From Deferribacteraceae bacterium (GTDB lineage Bacteria; Chrysiogenota; Deferribacteres; Deferribacterales; JAISNW01), in NCBI GenBank assembly GCA_031285415.1, contig JAITWF010000171.1, forward strand, positions 1 through 8,248: a DNA stretch of 8,248 nt. Direction: 5' to 3'. Both the position numbers and the translations under genes were made by a program. Positions 1-5,340 of the stretch are shown here, one piece after another (positions within the stretch are counted from its first letter, which is position 1; each line of letters opens with the position of its first letter). The notes under the pieces are model-generated. The model made no database searches. It was not told where the DNA came from and saw only the letters and a list, made by a program, of their open reading frames with translations.

Positions 1-3
1 CCC

Positions 4-40
4 CGAAGCTAAAGCTTCGACCCTCCCTCAAGGGGAGGGT
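4..40 (-). repeat. Paired hairpins downstream of livF (possible transcript end)
   Basis: Two adjoining perfect inverted repeats begin about 19 bases past the livF stop. The first met by the transcript has 8-bp arms at 20-27 and 33-40 (ACCCTCCC / GGGAGGGT) around a TCAAG loop. The second has arms at 4-10 and 13-19 (CGAAGCT / AGCTTCG), which in practice would be a 6-bp stem with a 4-base loop. Neither is followed by a run of T on the minus strand within the window, so this is not a canonical intrinsic terminator. It may still end or protect the liv mRNA, or be a dispersed repeat, since a similar hairpin pair follows valS. The element may continue beyond the window edge. The base pairing is seen directly; the role is inferred. 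Confidence 0.6.
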
Positions 41-59
41 GTTCACCCCTTCCAGTGTG

Positions 60-764
60 CTAATGCCCCAAATATGCCTTGCGAATACTATCCTCTTTTA
101 AAAGTGTCTTTGCGTCATCTTCGCCAGTGATTCTGCCTGTCTCCATGACGTAGCCACGGTTTGCGATCGATAACGCAATATGCGCATTCTGCTCCACCAA
201 AAGGATCGTCGTACCCTGTGAATTTATCTTCTTGATCACCTCAAAGATATGTTGCACGAAGATCGGCGACAGACCTAGAGATGGTTCATCTAATAGTAGT
301 AACTTCGGCTTACTCATTAACGCCCTACCCATTGCGAGCATCTGCTGCTCACCACCAGAGAGGGTACCGCCGAGCTGCTTTCTGCGCTCGTAGAGACGTG
401 GGAAGAGGCTATGAACATGGTCTAGCTCCTCCTTTATCTCATGTTTATCTTTGCGAAGGTACGCCCCAAGCATAATATTCTCATGCACCGTCAGCTGTGG
501 GAAGATCTGCCGCCCCTCTGGAGACTGTACAAGCCCTTTCGCCACTATCTTATCCGTCGGCGTATTCGTTATATCCTCGTCCATAAAAAGTATCGAGCCT
601 TTCGAGGCACGCACAAGCCCAGAGATACTATTAAGGGTGGTCGTCTTCCCTGCCCCATTCGCACCGATTATAGTGACGATCTCCCCTGCCTTTACCTCGA
701 TCGTCACCCCTTGAAGGGCTGGAATATTGCCATATTTTGTATGTATATCATTAATCTTCAACAT
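60..764 (-). CDS. livF: Branched-chain amino acid ABC transporter, ATP-binding protein LivF
   Basis: This is one of the two cytoplasmic ATPases that power the branched-chain amino acid importer; it would pair with LivG below the LivHM permease. The 234-residue protein is normal length for LivF. Visible motifs are Walker A GANGAGKT (34-41), the Q-loop region with SPEGRQIFPQLTVHENI (about 81-97), the ABC signature LSGGEQQ (135-141), Walker B LLLLDEP (155-161, catalytic Glu160), and VEQNA (190-194), where LivF proteins carry Gln in place of the usual switch His. The ATG start overlaps livG by 14 bases and has GGAGG eight bases upstream (773-777), inside livG, so translation is probably coupled. 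It is the last gene of the liv cluster. Substrate specificity (Leu/Ile/Val or another amide or amino acid) cannot be read from the ATPase. Confidence 0.95.
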   Translation of the reverse strand: MLKINDIHTKYGNIPALQGVTIEVKAGEIVTIIGANGAGKTTTLNSISGLVRASKGSILFMDEDITNTPTDKIVAKGLVQSPEGRQIFPQLTVHENIMLGAYLRKDKHEIKEELDHVHSLFPRLYERRKQLGGTLSGGEQQMLAMGRALMSKPKLLLLDEPSLGLSPIFVQHIFEVIKKINSQGTTILLVEQNAHIALSIANRGYVMETGRITGEDDAKTLLKEDSIRKAYLGH

Positions 765-1527
765 GAGCTACGCCTCCGCCCAAATACGCCTCGATAACCA
801 ACGGATCGTTCTGCACATCGTGAGGTAGCCCCTCTGCAAGCTTCTTACCGTAATCAAGCACCGTTACCTCGTCGGAGATCCCCATAACGAGTGTCATGTC
901 ATGCTCGATAAGGAGGATCGTCTTATTGAGTTCGTCACGTATCCGCTTGATAAAGTGCATGCACTGCGTGGTCTCCTGCGGATTCATCCCTGCGGCAGGC
1001 TCATCTAATAGTAGCAGATCCGCCCCAGTGGCGATTGCACGCACGATCTCAAGCTCTCTCTGCTTGCCGTACGGCAGATTTTCAGCTCTCTCATTCTTGT
1101 AATCTAGCAGATTAACGTATTCTAGATAGCTCTCCGCCTTTGCGATCACCTCTTTGCGCTCTCTAAAGAACCTTGGCAGGCGGAAGATCGATTCAAACAT
1201 ATTGATATTACGCAGTGGGTGCATAGCAAGGATCAAGTTTTCCGTTACAGTCAGCTGTTTAAAGAGTCTGATATTCTGAAACGTCCGAGCGATCCCCATG
1301 CGAGTACGCTGGTACGGCTTTTTATCCTGTATCTTTGCGCCTTTGTAGAGGATATCCCCCTCTGTAGGTCGATATACGCCTGTGATTAGGTTGAAGACCG
1401 TCGTCTTCCCTGCACCGTTCGGCCCTATCAGGCTCATGATCGCATTATCTTCTACGTTAAACGACACATTATCGACGGCGGTAAGCCCACCAAAGCGCAC
1501 TGTCACATTATTTAGTTCTAATATCAC
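751..1527 (-). CDS. livG: Branched-chain amino acid ABC transporter, ATP-binding protein LivG
   Basis: This is the second ATPase of the HAAT-family importer. The 258-residue length fits LivG, which is longer than LivF because of an insertion in the helical subdomain (about 100-135). Motifs seen: Walker A GPNGAGKT (35-42), Q-loop RTFQNIRLF (81-89), signature LPYGKQRELEI (151-161, the LivG-type form of LSGGQ), Walker B LLLLDEP (171-177, Glu176), switch His209 in IEHDM, and the LivG-type C-terminal tail DPLVIEAYLGGG. The start is GTG; its GTGA overlaps the livM stop by four bases, and AAGGTG lies about five bases upstream, so translational coupling with livM is likely. The DNA encoding Walker B shares 14 identical bases with the same region of livF. 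Confidence 0.95.
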   Translation of the reverse strand: MILELNNVTVRFGGLTAVDNVSFNVEDNAIMSLIGPNGAGKTTVFNLITGVYRPTEGDILYKGAKIQDKKPYQRTRMGIARTFQNIRLFKQLTVTENLILAMHPLRNINMFESIFRLPRFFRERKEVIAKAESYLEYVNLLDYKNERAENLPYGKQRELEIVRAIATGADLLLLDEPAAGMNPQETTQCMHFIKRIRDELNKTILLIEHDMTLVMGISDEVTVLDYGKKLAEGLPHDVQNDPLVIEAYLGGGVAHVED

Positions 1528-2357
1528 AGGTTCACCTTTATATTCCCAAAAAGTCCCTGCGGACGGAATGCCATAATCATAATAAGCACGATCCCATACA
1601 TCACCATGCGGTACTCTGAGGCGAAACGAAGTAGCTCAGGGATACTTGTAAGTATTATCGACCCTGCCACAACGCCAACGATACTGCCCATGCCACCTAG
1701 TACCAGCATGCAGAGCTGCTCGACCGACTTCATAAACCCAAAATCTACAGGGCTGATAAAGGTGATCTGGCATGCGTACAGTGCGCCGCCAAGCCCAGCA
1801 AAGGCAGAGCCGATCGCAAACGCCATAATCTTATACTTAGCGATATTTATCCCCATCATCTCGGAGGCGATCTCATCCTCACGAATGCTCTTGAGGGCAA
1901 GCCCAAACCTTGAATTCTCCATATTAAACATAAACGCTATCGATAGTATCGCCAATACCGCCGCTATCAATGGGGTGGTATGGTGCGGAATGCCGCTTAT
2001 ACCTAATGCGCCCCTTGTAATCTTGAGGTTTAGGAATACCACTCGCACTATCTCACAGAATCCGAGCGTTGCGATCGCCAGATAGTCGCCACGAAGGCGC
2101 AAGATCGGTACCCCTAGGAAGAATCCTGATACTCCAGCCACCAATGCGCCTAAAGGGAGAGCCAGAAAGAATGGAAGCCCCAGATTTAGCATAAGGAGTG
2201 TAGAGGCATATGCGCCAATACTTGCAAATGCTGCATGCCCAAGGGACAGCTGCCCTGTAACGCCTGTTATCAGGTTTAATCCCAGCACTATTATTATATT
2301 TATACTGCACATCGTTATAATTTGCAGAACGTAGCTATTAAATATCAGATCCATCAC
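1524..2357 (-). CDS. livM: Branched-chain amino acid ABC transporter, permease LivM
   Basis: This inner-membrane permease subunit would form the translocation channel with LivH. The protein is 277 residues, at the short end for LivM, and very hydrophobic, with roughly eight membrane segments. Family features: an N-terminal LNLITGVTGQLSLGHAAF block (27-44), LRLRGDYLAIATLGF (86-100), and the ABC-contacting loop FGLALKSIREDEIASEMMGI (151-170), followed by the C-terminal GGMGSIVGVVAGS (221-233) and FRPQGLFG (264-271). Two starts are possible: GTG at 2357, forming a GTGA overlap with the livH stop, and the next codon, ATG at 2354, forming TGATG. An AAGGAG site at 2363-2368 lies five and eight bases from them respectively, so I cannot choose firmly; the proteins differ by one residue. 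Confidence 0.93.
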   Translation of the reverse strand: MMDLIFNSYVLQIITMCSINIIIVLGLNLITGVTGQLSLGHAAFASIGAYASTLLMLNLGLPFFLALPLGALVAGVSGFFLGVPILRLRGDYLAIATLGFCEIVRVVFLNLKITRGALGISGIPHHTTPLIAAVLAILSIAFMFNMENSRFGLALKSIREDEIASEMMGINIAKYKIMAFAIGSAFAGLGGALYACQITFISPVDFGFMKSVEQLCMLVLGGMGSIVGVVAGSIILTSIPELLRFASEYRMVMYGIVLIMIMAFRPQGLFGNIKVNL

Positions 2358-3427
2358 ACCTTCTCCTTAGCTTTGCTGCCAAAAATCCCCGAAGGTTTGA
2401 CAATTAATATAAGTATCAGTATCCCAAAGGCGATAGCGTCTCGAAACGATGGAGCGATAAAGGCGACGCCGAAAACCTCCGCCACACCAAGGATTACGCC
2501 CCCCACCATTGCACCAGGGATACTGCCTATCCCACCCAAAACAGCTGCTACAAATGCCTTTAAGCCGTACATATTGCCCATAGTAGGGTCTGCAACCGTA
2601 TAGTATACCCCCACAAGTACGCCAGCCGCCGCCGCAAGGGCAGAGCCCATAGCGAAGGTGAATGCGATGATCTTATTAGGGTTTATCCCCATCAGGCGTG
2701 CTGCGTCGGCGTTCTGTGAGACCGCTCGCATAGCTACGCCAGCCTTTGTTTTATGCACTACAACATATAGAATGCACATAAGCACTAGCGATGAGAGGAT
2801 TATAAAGATCTGCAACATCGATATAGTGATCGTGCCGAAGGTGATATTCCCAAGCGAGATAACCTCTGGATAGGTCGCCCTCTGCGGCCCTCTGATAAGC
2901 GCAACCATATTAGAGATAATGATCGACATACCGATAGCACTGATAAGCGCATTTATACGTGAAGAGCCGCCTTTATTAGATGATTTCAGCCTACCACGCA
3001 CGAGCCACGCCGTAAATACGATAAACACGGCAAGTCCGATGAATATCGATGGATTATCAAAGAGATTCGCAACGGAGGTTTTCGATATAAATGCAACTGC
3101 AAGGATCAGAACCACCACCACTGCAGTGAAGATCATATTCTTAGGTTTCGACTCCCTAAGTGGGCGATACGCCGTCTTCTCTACCAATAGCCCCACCACC
3201 GCACAGATCGCCATAGCAACGATCACGATAATAAAAAAGTTATTGGTAAACTGCGAGGCTACCATCAGCCCCATAAATGCACCGAGCATAAAGATATCGC
3301 CATGTGCAAAGTTTATAAGCTTTACGATTCCATAAACCATCGTGTATCCAAGCGCAATCAGCGCATAGATACCCCCTAAAGTAAGACCGTTCAAAAATTG
3401 CTGCACTACCGTTTCTAACACATTCAC
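2354..3427 (-). CDS. livH: Branched-chain amino acid ABC transporter, permease LivH with an extra membrane insertion
   Basis: This is the first permease of the branched-chain amino acid importer in the inner membrane. Family blocks are clear: NGLTLGGIYALIALGYTMVYGI (13-34), KLINFAHGD (36-44), EKTAYRPLR (83-91), LISAIGMSI (161-169), the ATPase-contact loop GVAMRAVSQNADAARLMGIN (230-249), and FVAAVLGGIGSIPGAMVGG (292-310). At 357 residues it is about 50-65 longer than the usual LivH of about 290-305. The excess lies between the RPLR and LISAIGMS blocks, which are normally only about ten residues apart, and holds two extra hydrophobic segments (about 98-115 and 126-143). The reading frame is intact. 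The start is GTG at 3427, or possibly GTG at 3421 (two codons in), because AAGG sits only two bases before the first and eight before the second. It has its own candidate promoter in the gap after rsmI. Confidence 0.93.
   Translation of the reverse strand: MNVLETVVQQFLNGLTLGGIYALIALGYTMVYGIVKLINFAHGDIFMLGAFMGLMVASQFTNNFFIIVIVAMAICAVVGLLVEKTAYRPLRESKPKNMIFTAVVVVLILAVAFISKTSVANLFDNPSIFIGLAVFIVFTAWLVRGRLKSSNKGGSSRINALISAIGMSIIISNMVALIRGPQRATYPEVISLGNITFGTITISMLQIFIILSSLVLMCILYVVVHKTKAGVAMRAVSQNADAARLMGINPNKIIAFTFAMGSALAAAAGVLVGVYYTVADPTMGNMYGLKAFVAAVLGGIGSIPGAMVGGVILGVAEVFGVAFIAPSFRDAIAFGILILILIVKPSGIFGSKAKEKV
2363..2368 (-). promoter_or_regulatory. Shine-Dalgarno site of livM inside livH
   Basis: On the minus strand this reads AAGGAG, within the last codons of livH. 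It lies five bases before GTG (2357) and eight before ATG (2354), so it serves either start. A second, weaker AAGG follows at 2359-2362. Confidence 0.6.
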
Positions 3428-3450
3428 AACCTTGATTTTATAGTAATAAC

Positions 3451-3474
3451 TTTCATAATAAGAAAAAAATGAAA
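3451..3474. promoter_or_regulatory. Inverted repeat overlapping the liv promoter (possible operator)
   Basis: TTTCAT (3451-3456) and ATGAAA (3469-3474) form a perfect 6-bp inverted repeat with a 12-base spacer. One arm lies at the -10 box and the other within the promoter spacer, a placement that suits a repressor site. The arms are short and AT-rich, so chance is a real alternative. No regulator gene is present in the window. Confidence 0.2.
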
Positions 3475-3483
3475 ATTTAGCAA
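3455..3483 (-). promoter_or_regulatory. Candidate sigma-70 promoter of livHMGF
   Basis: On the minus strand, TTGCTA (3478-3483, 4 of 6 matches to TTGACA) is followed after exactly 17 bases by TATTAT (3455-3460, 5 of 6 matches to TATAAT). The predicted start of transcription is near 3448, about 20 bases before the livH GTG. The -35 box covers the rsmI stop codon. The spacer is very AT-rich. This would let the transporter genes be expressed apart from valS-trxB-rsmI, although read-through across the 49-bp gap is also possible because no terminator is seen there. Confidence 0.5.
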
Positions 3484-4316
3484 CTGATTTTAATTCTTTC
3501 TACTATTTCATACGCCTCATTTCGCTTTACGCCGATAGCTTTCAGCGTTTCAACTATCGTTTTATTTGGCACGTCGCTATCTATCAGTATCTTTGCGATC
3601 TTTTCAGCGTCGATAGCCGTAGTATGCGCAGCCTCCGTCGCCTTTGAGTTATTCACCACAAGGCAGAACTCCCCCCTGATAGTGACCTTATCAAACTCCT
3701 CCATGCTATGCACCCATACTATCTCTTCGTGTAGCTTCGTCAGCTCTCGGCAGACAGCAATAGGTGCAGGGAAATGTTTCAGTAGCAGCTCCACAGTATC
3801 TTTCACCCTATATGGCGACTCGTAAAAGACTATCGGAAATGGGATCGATATAAACCGCTCCAACGCCCTTTCTGCCCCCTTATGTGGCAAAAATCCAGCG
3901 AACAGGTACTGTCCACTCTCGCAAAGCCCAGAGGCAGCTGAAGCATGTACTGCAGCACTCACCCCTGATACAACTTCAAACGGTATCCCCTGCTCCATAA
4001 GCGTTCGAACTAGTAGAAATCCAGGGTCACTCACGCACGGCATGCCAGCTTCACTAATAAGCGCAACCCTTTTGCCAGCCTTAATCTGCGAAAGCACGCT
4101 GTATACTGCCGTCTGCTCGTTATCTTTGTGATAAGACTCGATCGGTTTAGAGATCTCAAAGTGGTGCAAAAGTGCCTTTGCGGTGCGAGTATCCTCGGCG
4201 AATATAATATCCGCCTCTCGAATAGCAGAGAGACCTCGAGGGGTAAAATCTGAAAGATTTCCTATAGGGGTGCCAACTAGTCGGCAGTACCCTCGTGCTT
4301 CAGGAGTGTGAGACAT
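3477..4316 (-). CDS. rsmI: 16S rRNA (cytidine1402-2'-O)-methyltransferase RsmI
   Basis: RsmI uses S-adenosylmethionine to 2'-O-methylate C1402 in the decoding centre of 16S rRNA, acting in the cytoplasm on the small subunit. The 279-residue length is normal. It shows the tetrapyrrole-methylase fold motifs in order: LVGTPIGNLSDFTPRGL (13-29), AEDTRTAKALL (40-50), ISEAGMPCVSDPGFLLVR (87-104), VVSGVSAAVHASAASGL (115-131), FAGFLPHKG (139-147), FYESPYRV (164-171), CRELTKLHEEI (189-199), RGEFCLVV (214-221), and a C-terminal helical domain ending in VKRNEAYEIVERI (263-275). Two motifs differ from the common form: SEAGMP for SDAGTP, and VSGVSA where PGP or PGA is usual. The ATG start lies 17 bases inside trxB, with AGGA about five bases upstream; no later start would keep the GTPIGNL strand intact. 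Coupling to trxB is likely. Confidence 0.93.
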   Translation of the reverse strand: MSHTPEARGYCRLVGTPIGNLSDFTPRGLSAIREADIIFAEDTRTAKALLHHFEISKPIESYHKDNEQTAVYSVLSQIKAGKRVALISEAGMPCVSDPGFLLVRTLMEQGIPFEVVSGVSAAVHASAASGLCESGQYLFAGFLPHKGAERALERFISIPFPIVFYESPYRVKDTVELLLKHFPAPIAVCRELTKLHEEIVWVHSMEEFDKVTIRGEFCLVVNNSKATEAAHTTAIDAEKIAKILIDSDVPNKTIVETLKAIGVKRNEAYEIVERIKISC

Positions 4317-5268
4317 TTAATTCCTGTAAATATCTTACCGCCATTCTAGCGGCAACAATACCATCTGATATAGCAGTACCGATCTGGCGAAATTCCTTCG
4401 CACGGATATCGCCAGCCACATATACGCCAGCTAGCGGCGTGCAGGTATCCTCTCCAGCGATGATAAAGCCAGAGTTGTTCACTGGCAATACTTTATCAAA
4501 TGGTGCCACCTGCGGCTCCTGCCCGATAAATATAAACATGCCATCTACTGTAAACTCACTCTTTTCATGAGTTTTCACATTCTCTACCGATACAGAGGAG
4601 ACGGTCTTTTCACCATTTATAGAGGTAACTACACTATCGTATACTATCTCAATCTTCGGATCCTCTTTTACTAGGCGTTGCGCAATCTTGGAGGCTCTGA
4701 ACTCATCACGACGGTGAATTAGGTAGACTTTACTTGCAAAACGAGTTAAATATGCAGTCTCCTCTAGCGCTGTATCGCCACCACCAACGGTTGCGACGAT
4801 CTTATCTTTATAAAAACCGCCGTCGCAGCTAGCGCACGTCGACACTCCACGCCCAAAGAACTTGCTCTCGCCATCCACATTAAGCTTTCTTGGGGTGCAG
4901 CCTGTGGCTATTATGACAGCTTTTGCGGCAACAGGTTTAACTCTACCCTCTATATATACCAATTTCTGCGCACCATCGACCTGTAGATCGGTACACATGC
5001 CGTATTTAAAGGTTGCTCCGAACCGTTTTGCATGCTCGTGGAATCTGATCGATAGATCGTATCCAGAGATCGTCTCGTTGAACCCTGGATAGTTATCAAC
5101 ATGCGCAGTAATCCCCATCTGTCCACCAGGGGCGGACTTTTCAAGCACCAATGTCGATAGCTCATCCCTCGAGGTATAGATCGCCGCTGTACAGCCAGCA
5201 GGGCCTCCGCCGATTATCACAACATCGTATTCATCTTTTATAGTAGTAGCGTCAAAAAATGTATGCAT
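4300..5268 (-). CDS. trxB: Thioredoxin-disulfide reductase TrxB
   Basis: This cytoplasmic FAD enzyme passes electrons from NADPH to thioredoxin. Counting from the ATG at 5268 the protein has 322 residues, normal for low-molecular-weight TrxB. It shows the FAD motif VIIGGGPAGCTAAIYTSR (17-34), PGGQM (47-51), the redox-active CASC (Cys145 and Cys148), the NADPH motif VGGGDTALEEAA-like VGGGDTALEETAYL (161-174), HRRDEFRAS (185-193, the Arg pattern that favours NADPH), and the C-terminal FAD site VAGDIRAKEFRQIGTAISDG (284-303). An in-frame GTG at 5283 would add five residues. I prefer the ATG because AGAGGTG stands just before it (GAGG five bases away), whereas the GTG has no ribosome site and abuts a hairpin repeat. 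It lies 72 bases after valS and overlaps rsmI by 17. Confidence 0.94.
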   Translation of the reverse strand: MHTFFDATTIKDEYDVVIIGGGPAGCTAAIYTSRDELSTLVLEKSAPGGQMGITAHVDNYPGFNETISGYDLSIRFHEHAKRFGATFKYGMCTDLQVDGAQKLVYIEGRVKPVAAKAVIIATGCTPRKLNVDGESKFFGRGVSTCASCDGGFYKDKIVATVGGGDTALEETAYLTRFASKVYLIHRRDEFRASKIAQRLVKEDPKIEIVYDSVVTSINGEKTVSSVSVENVKTHEKSEFTVDGMFIFIGQEPQVAPFDKVLPVNNSGFIIAGEDTCTPLAGVYVAGDIRAKEFRQIGTAISDGIVAARMAVRYLQELNVSHS

Positions 5269-5271
5269 AAG

Positions 5272-5278
5272 CACCTCT
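5272..5278 (-). promoter_or_regulatory. Shine-Dalgarno site that sets the trxB start
   Basis: On the minus strand this reads AGAGGTG, with its GAGG core five bases before ATG at 5268. It lies inside the five-codon extension that a GTG start at 5283 would add, so the ATG is the better start. Confidence 0.6.
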
Positions 5279-5289
5279 AACACTCTATT

Positions 5290-5339
5290 GGGCGGGCTGA
5301 CCCCGCCCCTACATTCAACTCCCCCTCAAGGGGGGGAGT
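5290..5339 (-). repeat. Paired GC-rich hairpins between valS and trxB
   Basis: Two perfect inverted repeats fill most of the 72-bp gap. The first in the transcript has 8-bp arms at 5318-5325 and 5332-5339 (ACTCCCCC / GGGGGAGT) around TCAAGG, and starts one base after the valS stop. The second has 7-bp arms at 5290-5296 and 5302-5308 (GGGCGGG / CCCGCCC) around CTGAC. There is no following T-run, so intrinsic termination is unlikely. The first hairpin resembles the one after livF in arm and loop sequence. This looks like a small dispersed palindromic element that could also act as an mRNA stabiliser or attenuate read-through into trxB. I see no promoter for trxB in the gap. Confidence 0.65.
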
Positions 5340-5340
5340 G

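Noticed and set aside
4..40. Canonical rho-independent terminator after livF
   Set aside because: The stems are good, but no T-run follows either stem on the minus strand, so I list them as a repeat with a possible terminating role.
37..48. Third hairpin GGGTG-TT-CACCC after livF
   Set aside because: The loop is only two bases and the stem competes with the stronger 8-bp hairpin at 20-40.
1606..2085. Open frame of 159 codons on the plus strand, opposite livM
   Set aside because: It is fully inside livM on the other strand, with composition expected of a shadow frame and no supporting ribosome site or domain.
2919..3335. Open frame of 138 codons on the plus strand, opposite livH
   Set aside because: It is antisense to clear LivH membrane segments, has no recognisable motifs, and reflects the low stop frequency opposite hydrophobic codons.
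5281..5283. GTG at 5283 as the trxB start
   Set aside because: A much better ribosome site (AGAGGTG) precedes the ATG at 5268, and the GTG abuts the repeat with no site of its own.
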